Source: an uncultured Paraprevotella sp. (GTDB lineage: Bacteria; Bacteroidota; Bacteroidia; Bacteroidales; Bacteroidaceae). From it: a stretch of DNA of 59,194 bases. Position 1 is the first letter of the stretch; each line of letters begins with the position of its first letter. The notes below the pieces were generated by a model. That model saw nothing but the letters and a program-made list of their open reading frames with translations. It was not told the DNA's origin and did not search any database. Made by a program: the position numbers and the translations under genes. Positions 46,110-54,800 of this stretch are shown piece by piece. The DNA lies in NCBI GenBank assembly GCA_944321565.1, contig CALULT010000012.1:1-59194 (forward strand), read 5' to 3'.

Positions 46110-46408
46110 GAGCTCAAGTCTTCTTTTATCAATTCAATTGCTTTTGCTGTTACTGATGTAGATTTACCTTCAGTAAGTTGCTGCATTTTATCAGCCAACT
46201 GTAAAGCATATAGCTCTTCTGAATCAATTTCATAGTAATTAGCAAGAGTTTCCAGCTGTTCAGATTTCAACGTTCGTTCTCCTCGCTCAATGCGACTATA
46301 GAGTGGCGGCTCTACACCTATCAAAGCTGCTATATTCTTTGCAGGAATGCGTCTAAGTACGCGCAATTGATATATCTTATCTGCTAATCTACTTATCTTG
46401 TTTGCCAT
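46106..46408 (-). CDS. XRE-family regulator at the head of the BREX operon
   Basis: A 100-residue protein with an XRE/Cro helix-turn-helix at about residues 10-65 (LRVLRRIPAKNIAALIGVEPPLYSRIERGERTL) and a short helical tail. It is the first gene of the operon, behind a TATCTTTG box, and overlaps brxA by 4 bp. Other BREX loci are often controlled by WYL-domain BrxR proteins; here the small XRE protein probably fills that role by autoregulation. Confidence 0.88.
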   Translation of the reverse strand: MANKISRLADKIYQLRVLRRIPAKNIAALIGVEPPLYSRIERGERTLKSEQLETLANYYEIDSEELYALQLADKMQQLTEGKSTSVTAKAIELIKEDLSS

Positions 46409-46428
46409 AATTACTCATATTTATTCTT

Positions 46429-46436
46429 CAAAGATA
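46429..46436 (-). promoter_or_regulatory. BREX operon promoter -7 box
   Basis: On the minus strand this reads TATCTTTG, 20 bp before the XRE start, with a TTTG 12 bp further upstream. No second promoter was seen within the operon. Confidence 0.55.
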
Positions 46437-46531
46437 TAAATTAATTGCCAAATATCGGAAAGTTTTTCAAAAAACAATCCCTAACCTATACTTTTCTTGA
46501 AAACTGCTTCAAAAAGACACATGGAGATATA

Positions 46532-46592
46532 CCTCCCCGAAAAAGGCAGTAGTACTTACTTGGCAAAGTAAGTACTACCTTTTGGGGGGAGG
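46532..46592. repeat. imperfect inverted repeat related to the 15517-15582 palindrome
   Basis: Arms CCTCCCC..AAAAGG...TAGTACTTACTT pair with AAGTAAGTACTA..CCTTTT..GGGGAGG around a short GGCA loop. TACTTACTTG is shared with the 66-bp palindrome 31 kb away, and TTTTGGTAA follows within 25 bp (TTACCAAAA on the other strand), as it does there. It lies between the BREX promoter and the vapE leader. Confidence 0.8.
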
Positions 46593-46673
46593 TTGCTCTT
46601 TTGGTAACTAATGGGACACCCGGTCGGGGAAAGGGGCCTGAAGACCGCCTCTGTCCGGATAGCCAATACGGTC

Positions 46674-46698
46674 TTGCTGCGGGGAATGATTAGCTGCG
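46674..46698. repeat. left copy of a 25-bp direct repeat flanking vapE
   Basis: The unit begins TTGCTGCGGGGAATGATT and ends GCTGCG. A second copy at 48401-48425 matches at 23 of 25 positions in the same orientation. The two copies bracket the vapE gene and its leader. Each unit also has an internal partial repeat of GCTGCG. Confidence 0.75.
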
Positions 46699-47021
46699 AG
46701 GGATTTTCAGATGGATGCCGTATGAAAATACTGTCCCGCCTGAAAGGGGGAACGACCCTTTTGGGGTTCTAAGAACCCTTTTGTTCGCCATGCGGATGAT
46801 TGCTTCGTGGATGTGAAACCCCTCCGGCCCTGCAAGGCGGAGGAGTATTTGTGACGGACTGTGAACCCTTTTAGCCTAAGGGGTTCACAGTAACCTGCTG
46901 TAAACCAAGCGATGTGAACCCGTGAACCCTTCACGGAGGAAAACCGCTGTAGGGAGGTGTGAAGCGGTTCCGGAACAGTTTACGTCAATCCATTTTTTTC
47001 AAACTATTTCGTCCCGGGGGC
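46699..47021 (+). other. hairpin-rich gene-free leader upstream of vapE
   Basis: In the 676-bp gap between the XRE gene and vapE, this part holds at least four strong stems: GGGTTCT/AGAACCC near 46755-46771, CCTCCG/CGGAGG (46821-46843), CTGTGAACC/GGTTCACAG (46859-46890) and CCGTGAA/TTCACGG (46920-46936). The word GTGAACCC recurs three times. No convincing ORF was found. It could encode a structured RNA or a long regulated leader. Confidence 0.5.
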
Positions 47022-47052
47022 TTGACAAGGGCTTTTCCATGTTGTATATTTG
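47022..47052 (+). promoter_or_regulatory. vapE promoter with sigma70-like and Bacteroides elements
   Basis: TTGACA (47022-47027), a 17-bp spacer and TATATT (47045-47050) form an almost ideal sigma70 promoter. TATATTTG (47045-47052) at the same place also fits the Bacteroides -7 box. It lies 33 bp before the ATG at 47085. A perfect TTGACA is unusual in this order. Confidence 0.55.
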
Positions 47053-47084
47053 CAGTCGGAAAAACATTAAAACCACCCACGCCT

Positions 47085-48371
47085 ATGGAACTCAAGCTGA
47101 TCGTCCGCCGCGCCGTCTTGCGGTGGAAGGGGAAACAATCCGCCGCACGGAAAATGGAAAACGCCGCCGCGCCCGTAGGGGAAAAGACCACGGAACACCC
47201 TGCGGAGAAGGACGCGGCGGAGACCGCCGCGCCCGCCGCACAGTTGGAGGACAAGCTCGGGCGCTTTCTCTCCGCCCGTTATGAATTCCGCTACAACCGC
47301 CTGACGGGAACCACGGAATTCCGCCACAAGGATGGCGAGGGGGACGAGGCCTTCCGTCCCGCCACGGACCGCGAGCTGAACGCCATCTGCGTGGAAGCCC
47401 ACCGCGCGGGCATCCCCTGCTGGGACCGCGATTTGGCGCGCCTGATCAATTCCGCACACGTGAAGGCCTACCATCCTTTCCGGCAATACTTCGACGGCCT
47501 GCCCCGCTGGGACGGCCGCGACCGCCTGCACGACCTGGCCGCGAGGGTGTCTGCCGACAGCCTGTGGATACAAGCCTTCCACCGCTGGATGCTGGGCCTG
47601 GCGGCGCAGTGGGCGGGGCTTTCCGACGGCCTGTACGCACAGTGCGTGGCTCCGCTGCTGGTCAGCGATGCGCAGGGAATGGGCAAGTCCACCTTCTGCC
47701 GCGCGCTCATGCCGCCCGAGCTGCAAGGCTATTACTCGGACAACATCGACCTGGCCCGCCCCGAAAAGATAGAACGCCAGCTGGTGGAGGCCGGGCTGCT
47801 CAACCTGGACGAGTTCGACCGCATCCCGGCACGGAAGCACCCGCTGCTGAAGAACCTCATGCAGCTCTCCGCACTCAACCTGCGCAAGGCCTACCAGCGC
47901 CATGCCAGCGCCATGCCCCGCATCGCCGCCTTCATCGGCACGTCCAACTCACACGGGCTGCTCACCGACCCGAGCGGGAGCCGCCGCTTCGTCTGCGTCC
48001 TCGTGGAGCATCCCATCGACAGCACGGGCATCGACCATGCCCAAGTGTATGCCCAGCTGAAGGCGGAGCTGCTGGCCGGCGAACGCCATTGGTTCAGCCA
48101 TGAGGAGGAGGCCAGGCTGCAGGCACACAACGCCGCCTTTTACCGCGTGTCGCCCGCAAGGGAACTGTTCGGCAGCTGTTTCCGCGCCGCACGTCCGGGC
48201 GAGGAGGCACAACTCCGGTCGCTCCCCGACCTGTTCGAACGAGTGAAGCGGCAACAGCCGGGCGCGATGGCAGGGTTGAACCTCGGCAGCTTCGCCCAAG
48301 CCCTCACGGAGGCAGGAGTGGAGAAGGTGCACACGCGCTATGGCAACCGCTGGAGGGTGGTGGAGGTGTAG
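47085..48371 (+). CDS. VapE/VirE-type P-loop ATPase (phage/plasmid primase-helicase-like)
   Basis: A 428-residue protein. Residues about 75-170 resemble the region before the VirE domain (YHPFRQYFDGLPRWDGRDRL). The ATPase shows Walker A SDAQGMGKST, Walker B LLNLDEFDRI, a sensor FIGTSN and an arginine motif GSRRFVCV, in the order of the virulence-associated E family, related to SF3 helicases. No primase domain is present. The ATG at 47085 is preferred to 46959, which precedes the promoter. The gene is G+C-rich, unlike the adjoining BREX genes. Its role is unknown; relatives occur in mobile elements and as solitary genes in Bacteroides. Confidence 0.87.
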   Translation: MELKLIVRRAVLRWKGKQSAARKMENAAAPVGEKTTEHPAEKDAAETAAPAAQLEDKLGRFLSARYEFRYNRLTGTTEFRHKDGEGDEAFRPATDRELNAICVEAHRAGIPCWDRDLARLINSAHVKAYHPFRQYFDGLPRWDGRDRLHDLAARVSADSLWIQAFHRWMLGLAAQWAGLSDGLYAQCVAPLLVSDAQGMGKSTFCRALMPPELQGYYSDNIDLARPEKIERQLVEAGLLNLDEFDRIPARKHPLLKNLMQLSALNLRKAYQRHASAMPRIAAFIGTSNSHGLLTDPSGSRRFVCVLVEHPIDSTGIDHAQVYAQLKAELLAGERHWFSHEEEARLQAHNAAFYRVSPARELFGSCFRAARPGEEAQLRSLPDLFERVKRQQPGAMAGLNLGSFAQALTEAGVEKVHTRYGNRWRVVEV

Positions 48372-48400
48372 CGTTCTACATTTCTTTCTGCATGGGTAAT

Positions 48401-48425
48401 TTGCTGCGGGGGATGATTTGCTGCG
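48401..48425. repeat. right copy of the 25-bp direct repeat flanking vapE
   Basis: Matches 46674-46698 at 23 of 25 positions, same orientation. It lies 29 bp after the vapE stop and 11 bp before the end of the convergent crcB gene. Confidence 0.75.
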
Positions 48426-48436
48426 GAAACTCATCC

Positions 48437-48823
48437 TCACCGCCCGGCAAGCCACGAACCGCACCATCCACCCGCAAAGGCACAGGCCACACCGGCCGCC
48501 ACGCTCGCCACGACATAGAGCATGAAAACGGCATAATGTCCGCCACGAAGCATTTCCATCCCCTCGTGGCTAAACGTGGAAAAGGTGGTGAAACCGCCAC
48601 ACAACCCCGTTGTGAGCAACAACCGTGTCGTTTCCGACAAATTAAAACGCACCGCCCACACGTAGAACAAACCGATAAAGAAACTACCGAGAATGTTGAC
48701 CCCGAACGTAGCCCACGGAAAGAGGAACGGCACGACCAAACGATGCAAGACACACTGCGCCCCGTAGCGCATCAGGCTTCCGATGCCACCACCCAAGAAT
48801 ACTGCCAATAAAACCTTCCACAT
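48437..48823 (-). CDS. crcB: fluoride exporter CrcB/Fluc
   Basis: A 128-residue inner-membrane fluoride channel with four hydrophobic segments. The family motifs are GGGIGSLMRYG near the start, GVNILGSFFIGL (mid-membrane Asn) and GLCGGFTTFSTFSHE (the Phe box). The length is normal for a dual-topology Fluc subunit. It follows the guaA terminator. No fluoride riboswitch was recognised upstream. Confidence 0.95.
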   Translation of the reverse strand: MWKVLLAVFLGGGIGSLMRYGAQCVLHRLVVPFLFPWATFGVNILGSFFIGLFYVWAVRFNLSETTRLLLTTGLCGGFTTFSTFSHEGMEMLRGGHYAVFMLYVVASVAAGVACAFAGGWCGSWLAGR

Positions 48824-48842
48824 ACTATTCCATAAAAAGCAA

Positions 48843-48875
48843 TCAGCAGCTTAAAGGCATGCCCCAAGCCGCTGA
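48843..48875 (-). terminator. terminator of guaA
   Basis: TCAGCAGCTT (48843-48852) pairs with AAGCCGCTGA (48866-48875) with one G-U type mismatch around a 13-base loop. On the minus strand it is followed by TTGCTTTTTA. It lies 44 bp after the guaA stop. Confidence 0.65.
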
Positions 48876-48919
48876 CTATCGCTTATCCCAATGTTTATCT
48901 TTTATTCATACACGAGATT

Positions 48920-50443
48920 TTACTCCCACTCAATCGTCGAAGGCGGCTTGGAAGAGATGTCGTAGCATACGCGGTTCACCCCTTTTACCTTATTAATAAT
49001 GTCGTTGCTCACCTTGGCCATGAAATCGTAGGGCAGATGCGCCCAGTCGGCCGTCATGGCATCCGTGCTGGTCACGGCACGCAAGGCCACGGCGCGTTCG
49101 TAGGTGCGCTCGTCGCCCATCACACCCACGCTCTTCACCGGCAGCAGGATGACACCAGCCTGCCAGACCTGGTCGTAAAGCCCCCAGTCGCGCAGCCCCT
49201 GGATGAAGATGTCGTCGGCATCCTGCAACACGCGCACTTTCTCCCGCGTGATGTCGCCCAAGATACGCACGGCCAACCCCGGCCCGGGGAAAGGATGGCG
49301 CGTAATCAAATGCTCGGGCATCCCCAGCTGGCGGCCTACGCGGCGCACCTCGTCCTTGAACAACCACTTCAGCGGCTCGCAAAGCTGCAAATTCATTTCC
49401 TTGGGAAGCCCACCCACGTTATGGTGGCTCTTAATGGTCTTGCCCGTAATGTTCAGGCTCTCGATGCGGTCGGGATAGATGGTGCCCTGTGCCAACCACT
49501 TGGCATCGGTGATTTTCCGCGCCTCGGCATCAAACACTTCCACGAAATCGCGACCGATAATCTTACGCTTCTGCTCGGGGTCGGTCACGCCCTCCAAGTC
49601 CTTGAAGAACTTCTCGCTGGCATCCACGCCAATGACATTCAGCCCCAGGCATTCGTAGTCGTGCAACACGTTCTTGAACTCGTTCTTGCGCAACATGCCG
49701 TGATCCACGAAGATACACGTCAACCGGTTTCCGATGGCACGGTTCAGCAACACGGCGGCCACCGAAGAATCCACGCCTCCGCTCAATCCGAGGATGACAC
49801 GGTCATCGCCCAACTGCGCTTTCAGCTCGGCCACTGTGGAGTCCACAAACGAAGCCGCACTCCAGCTTTGGCTGCTACCGCAAATGTCCACCACGAAGTT
49901 CTTCAGCAACAACGTGCCCTGCACGGAATGGAACACCTCCGGATGGAACTGCACTCCCCATAGCTTCTCCCCCTCGGCCTGATAAGCCGCGTTCTGCACC
50001 TTTTCGGTCGAAGCAATCACCTTGAAGCCTTCCGGCAAACGTGTGATGGTGTCACCATGGCTCATCCACACTTGGGAATTGTCTTCGAAACCCTTAAAAA
50101 GAGGGTTTTCCTTGTCAAACCATGTCAGGTTGGCTCGCCCATATTCGCGTGTGCCCGCCGGTTCCACCGCGCCACCCAACACATAACTCATGTATTGCGC
50201 CCCGTAGCAGATGCCCAGCACGGGATACTTCCCGCGAATCTCATCCAAATCTATCTTGAAAGCCTCCTTGTCATACACACTGAAAGGCGACCCGCTCAGG
50301 ATTACGCCTATCACGTCCGGGTCATCCTTAGGGAACTTGTTGTAAGGCAATATCTCGCAGAAAGTATCCAACTCGCGCACCCGCCGCCCTATGAGCTGCG
50401 TGGTCTGCGAACCGAAATCGAGAATGATGATTTTCTGTTGCAT
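48920..50443 (-). CDS. guaA: GMP synthase (glutamine-hydrolysing)
   Basis: A 507-residue enzyme converting XMP to GMP. The N-terminal class I amidotransferase has Cys79 in LGICYGAQ and His167/Glu169 in QFHPEV. The ATP-pyrophosphatase domain carries [10 protein letters not shown], and the C-terminal dimerisation domain ends KPPSTIEWE as in all GuaA. All catalytic residues are visible. A TACTTTTG box lies 29 bp before the ATG. Confidence 0.98.
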   Translation of the reverse strand: MQQKIIILDFGSQTTQLIGRRVRELDTFCEILPYNKFPKDDPDVIGVILSGSPFSVYDKEAFKIDLDEIRGKYPVLGICYGAQYMSYVLGGAVEPAGTREYGRANLTWFDKENPLFKGFEDNSQVWMSHGDTITRLPEGFKVIASTEKVQNAAYQAEGEKLWGVQFHPEVFHSVQGTLLLKNFVVDICGSSQSWSAASFVDSTVAELKAQLGDDRVILGLSGGVDSSVAAVLLNRAIGNRLTCIFVDHGMLRKNEFKNVLHDYECLGLNVIGVDASEKFFKDLEGVTDPEQKRKIIGRDFVEVFDAEARKITDAKWLAQGTIYPDRIESLNITGKTIKSHHNVGGLPKEMNLQLCEPLKWLFKDEVRRVGRQLGMPEHLITRHPFPGPGLAVRILGDITREKVRVLQDADDIFIQGLRDWGLYDQVWQAGVILLPVKSVGVMGDERTYERAVALRAVTSTDAMTADWAHLPYDFMAKVSNDIINKVKGVNRVCYDISSKPPSTIEWE

Positions 50444-50471
50444 AAAAAAATACTAATTCGAATTATAGGTG

Positions 50472-50479
50472 CAAAAGTA
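50472..50479 (-). promoter_or_regulatory. guaA promoter -7 box
   Basis: On the minus strand this reads TACTTTTG, between the nucleotidyltransferase stop (50487) and the guaA ATG (50443). Confidence 0.55.
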
Positions 50480-50486
50480 CAACATT

Positions 50487-51242
50487 TTATCGTGACTGGC
50501 AACATTCCTGCGCCAAAAACTCCGCCGCCTGTGCCAAGGAATCCTGCTTCCCCACGTCCAAAATCTTCAATCCCGGAAGCGGACAAGCACGGATGTCTTC
50601 CCGCTCGCATACGGACAGATAAAAATCAATGATAGAGAACTTTTCCGGCCAACGGTCGAAATAAGCAAACAAATGGGGCGAAAACGTGTGGATGCCTGCG
50701 AAAGCGAACTTGCGGCAAGCGGCTACGTCAAGATTTGGATAAGGCGACTTCACCTCCCCCGTCTTCACATTCGTCCACCCCACCAAGCGGTTCTCCTCGT
50801 CAAACAACAGATAACGCTGCGTCTGACGCTCGCTCACCAGCAACAATGCGGCCACGTTTCTCCCACGTTGGTAAAAATCCGCCAAATCCACATTGCTCAG
50901 AATATCCACATTGTGAATCAAGAATGGTGTCCCGTCCACATTGCCTGCCGACAAAAGAGGAACGGCATGCTTGATGCCCCCGCCCGTGTCCAACAAGCAT
51001 TCGCGCTCGTCGCTAAACCGCACGTTTGCTCCCAATCCGTCATGTGTCTCCACAAACTGCACAATCTGGTCTGCAAAATGGTGGATGTTGACAACCATGT
51101 CCGTGAAACCCACAGCCACCAGCTTGCGTATCAATATTTCCAACAACGGTGTCCCGTCCACCGTCACCAATGCCTTGGGCATCGTGTCCGTCAAGGGCTT
51201 CAGGCGGGTGCCCAGTCCCGCCGCAAATACCATCGCTTTCAT
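50487..51242 (-). CDS. sugar nucleotidyltransferase (MurU/RmlA-like)
   Basis: A 251-residue NTP-transferase. The signature GLGTRLKPLTDTMPKALVTV binds the nucleotide, and HNVDILSNVDL gives the metal-binding Asp. The size fits single-domain enzymes that activate hexose 1-phosphates, such as MurU or mannose-1-phosphate guanylyltransferase; the sugar and base cannot be decided. It starts 13 bp after the end of the RelE-like toxin gene. Confidence 0.88.
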   Translation of the reverse strand: MKAMVFAAGLGTRLKPLTDTMPKALVTVDGTPLLEILIRKLVAVGFTDMVVNIHHFADQIVQFVETHDGLGANVRFSDERECLLDTGGGIKHAVPLLSAGNVDGTPFLIHNVDILSNVDLADFYQRGRNVAALLLVSERQTQRYLLFDEENRLVGWTNVKTGEVKSPYPNLDVAACRKFAFAGIHTFSPHLFAYFDRWPEKFSIIDFYLSVCEREDIRACPLPGLKILDVGKQDSLAQAAEFLAQECCQSR

Positions 51243-51255
51243 GGCACAGATAAAA

Positions 51256-51597
51256 TCATTTTAAACCATTCCGTTTCAACAGTTCCAAAATCTCATCCGC
51301 TGAAACACTCTCTCGCTCCGCCTTGTCATAAATATAAAGAAGGTCTATCTCTGTTTCGTCAACAGCCGCCAATACTGTAAACGTAATCACCCTTGCCCCA
51401 CTGCTCTTGCCTTTCCCTTTCGAAGCAATACGCATACGGATTTTCCGCAATCCACCGCCCAAATCTGTGCCAAGGAAAGGATTTTCCAAGAGCTCCTCAC
51501 GCAACTTTATAATGTCTTTCGCAATCGAAAGATAACGTTTACCCAACCGTTTGACTTCCCTGTCAAATGTGGCCAAAGATTCTATCCTATATCGCAT
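51256..51597 (-). CDS. RelE/ParE-type toxin
   Basis: A 113-residue protein with the RelE fold pattern: an N-terminal strand (MRYRIESLATFDREVKRLGKRY), helices, then the basic central strands (LRKIRMRIASKGKGKSSGARVI) and a terminal LLYIYDKAERESV. It probably cleaves mRNA on the ribosome. Its ATG overlaps the antitoxin end by 11 bp, the usual coupled arrangement. Confidence 0.85.
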   Translation of the reverse strand: MRYRIESLATFDREVKRLGKRYLSIAKDIIKLREELLENPFLGTDLGGGLRKIRMRIASKGKGKSSGARVITFTVLAAVDETEIDLLYIYDKAERESVSADEILELLKRNGLK

Positions 51598-51841
51598 CGC
51601 GTTCCAATTCCTTAATCAATTCCTCTATTGGCCTCTTTCTTCCCGCTTTCAAATCCTTCAACCCCGCATCTATCCCCGCAAGGATTTCCTCCTTGCTGAT
51701 ATATTCTCGTTCTTCCTCGCTCTCGCGAATGTCTTCCTGCAACTTATTGGCCAGCCACTTCCGGTTACTAAGCGAAAGTGACTGTATCGTCTGCCACAAG
51801 CTGTCCAAAGAAATGGTTCCTTTCATCTCTCGTTCCTCCAT
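51587..51841 (-). CDS. antitoxin partner of the RelE-type toxin
   Basis: An 84-residue acidic-basic helical protein (GTISLDSLWQTIQSLSLSNR, then EYISKEEILAGIDAGLKDLK). It precedes and overlaps the toxin gene. The start may be 51841 or 51826 (MKGTISLD). It resembles small Bacteroidales antitoxins encoded beside RelE-like toxins. The assignment rests mainly on gene position and size. Confidence 0.75.
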   Translation of the reverse strand: MEEREMKGTISLDSLWQTIQSLSLSNRKWLANKLQEDIRESEEEREYISKEEILAGIDAGLKDLKAGRKRPIEELIKELERDAI

Positions 51842-51898
51842 ATTCCCTAATTAAGATTACAAATGTAATAAGAATCAGTCAGAGGACAAAAGAATCGC

Positions 51899-54800
51899 CT
51901 ATAAAACCACCTTTTTCTTTACTTGTTGTTTCAAGGGCATGAAAATGGGCATGACGAAAATCAAGGCCAAGATGGAAAACAACAACCCGCCGGAAGTGCC
52001 GATGGCAAAAGAGAACCAAAAAACTTCGTCCTCCGGCCCGTCAATCAGGAACGGCACCAACCCCAGCACGGTGGACAACGTGGTCAGGAACACGGGGATA
52101 ATCTTGTGGTTGTAAGCCCGGACATAAAGATTGCCGGCCTGCACAGGAAGCTTCCCGCGAGCCGCCCGCTGATTGTTGTACTCATTGATGATGTAAATCC
52201 CGGCATTCACCACGATGCCGCTCAGCAACACCAACGAGGCGAAGCCACCCGTGCCGAACTTCACCCCTGAAATATAAAACGTGAGGAACGTACCGATGAA
52301 CGACACGGGTATCAGCGTGATAATGACCAACGGCAAACGCAACGACTCGAACAGGATGGCACACAGAAAATAGATGATAACCACGATGAGCAAAATCAGC
52401 CAATATTGTGTCCCTTCGTCCTGATACCAGCGCATCGTGTTGTTCAAGCAACGGTAACCTACCGGGAAACGTCCATTGAACTCGTCCGTCACTTCTTCGA
52501 TGTACTTGGCAGTGTAATTGTACGACCCCAGCACATTGAACGCCACCCGCAACACATACTCCTGGTTCTTCTTGGGAATGCTGTTCTTGGCCTCCCGCCA
52601 GTCCATGTCCATGAAAGGCGGAAGCCACACGTCACCGTCCGCCGTCCTGACGTGGGCATGTTCCAAGTCCCACACGTTGAAGCGGTCTTCCTGCAAGGAA
52701 CGCAGGCGGACATCCGTGCGGATGAATTCATCTTCATAAGGTTTCTCCAAATCCACGCCCGACAGCAACCCGCTCAACACGCTATGCATGGCCGACGGCT
52801 GCCACCCATACAAAGCGAAATTTTCCGGAGTGTAAACCATGTAAAGCTCATCTTCCTGCCGCTCGTGCCCCGGTGTCTCGATGATGACGTCCATCACGCG
52901 GTGGTTCTGCTTCAGCCGGGCGCAGATTTCCTCCGCATAACGATAGAGCGTGTTGTAATTATATCCTGCTATTTCAATCCGGTTGGAACGGTATTGCAGG
53001 TTCAGCGAATTGCTGAACCCGCGTTCGCTCACCCCGTGTGTACTCCAGTCCGCCCCACCGATGGAGATGACTTTTCCGATGACCTTGCTCTCCAGCACGT
53101 AGGGAAAGGACGTGTCACGGTATTCGTCCTTGAACTCCACCGTGACCGTGGCTCCCCACCGCTCCACGCGCGTTTCGAAACGTTCTATCTCGTCGAACTC
53201 CACCAGGAAATTTTCCAGTATCTGCACTTTCTCGTTCAGTTCCTGCACCGTGCCGCCCAAAGGCATTTGAGCGCGGACATGGAGCTTCATCTCCTCCTCT
53301 TCCTCGGCGTAGGTATCCGCATCCAGCGACTCGGCAAAAAGGCGCATTGTCCCGCCAAACACCTTGGAGAGCGGCTCTTTCAGTTCCGTCTGGAAAAAGC
53401 GTGTTCCGAAAGTAGCGTTGTACGCCCGCTCATACCAAGGTCGGCTTTCCCCCTCGTCATCGTAGTAATACACCCGCTCATCGTCCCATTGGTCGGGCAA
53501 GGCATGGAAGGGGATGCCGAAGGCCAACACCAACAACACATAATACACCCATTTGCGCCGCTGCGTGAAAGCGATGTACCGGCGATAGAAACGCGTCCAA
53601 CCCACCACCAGCCGGGAACGCCCCTTCCGCCCCACCGGCATGCGGCTGCTATAGCGAAACTGCGTCACCAGCGGTGGCACGAACAACAAGGCCACAAGAA
53701 GCGCCACCGAAAGGTTGATGATGATAATCCACGAAAAGTCGTACAAATCGCGCTGGATGTATTCCGGCATGAAGAAGACCACCACCAGCGAACCGATGGT
53801 TGTGAGCAGGGCGGCCAAGATGGCCAAAAAGGCTTTGCGGTTGCGGTAGTAACTGTAATGGTCCACCATTACGATGGCCGCGTCAATAATCAACCCCAGC
53901 GATACGGTAATGCCCGCCAGCGAAAAGGTGTGCAGGCGCATGTCGAACACATAGTAAGCCATGACGGCTATCAACACGTTGGCCGCCAGCGTGATGGCAA
54001 TGATGGACAGGTATTTCCAGCTCATCCGCACCAAATAGACGAACACCAGCAGAATGGCCAGCGACATGAGCGTCCGGCTGATGAGTTTTTCCAGCTCAGA
54101 CTGTTTTTCCTTCGCCCCGTCATGGGTCAGCGTCAGGTACATGCCCTCACGCAGCCGGGGCTTCAGTTCCTTGATTTTGTCCCGCAGTTGTTGCGAAAGC
54201 ACTATCTCGTTGGCATCCGCGTCCACATAAATGTTCATATAGATGGTGTTCAGCCCGTTGACGCGGTAATAACTGCCAGGCAGACGGTCTTTGTATTCGA
54301 ATGTGGCCAAGTCGTTCAGATAAATGATTTTACCGTCCACCGTCTTCAGGGGCATCTCGCCAATCTGACGGGCAAAGCGCGAGGTCTTCAGGTAGAGGGT
54401 GACGCGACTCTCCTCGCCGTCCTCGTCCACCGCCATCACATCGCCCACGATGTCGGATTTCCCGATGAAACTGCGTATGCCATCGGCCACATCGGCCACC
54501 GTCAAGCCATAGCCCGCCACCACCAGCGGGTCGTAAGTGATTTCCAAGTATTGCGAAGTGCCGCCGGTCACGTCCACGCGCTTCACCTCGTCCCACGCCC
54601 GCACCACCGGCTCCACATTTTTCTGCACGTATTCCTTGATTTGCTCGCCCTTCAGGTTGGAGTTCACCTGGTAGGTCAACAGGTGGCGCAGCGTGTTTTC
54701 CCTTTCCCCGCCGTCCTCGTTCACCACTTCCCCGCCGGAGAGCACAGGATAGGACACATCTTCTGGCAATTTCTTGCGCACCTGTTTCAGCAGGGAGGAA

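Noticed and set aside
44842-46408. DISARM or another methylase-based defence system
   Set aside because: brxA, brxB, brxC, pglX, pglZ and brxL together identify type I BREX; no DISARM drm genes are present.
46707-46934. 75-codon minus-strand frame in the vapE leader
   Set aside because: Its sequence follows the hairpin repeats, has no family resemblance and no promoter.
46959-47084. N-terminal extension of vapE from the upstream ATG
   Set aside because: It would start before the promoter at 47022-47052 and adds a low-complexity stretch absent from the family.
48824-48919. Fluoride riboswitch before crcB
   Set aside because: The segment holds only the guaA terminator; the conserved riboswitch core was not seen.
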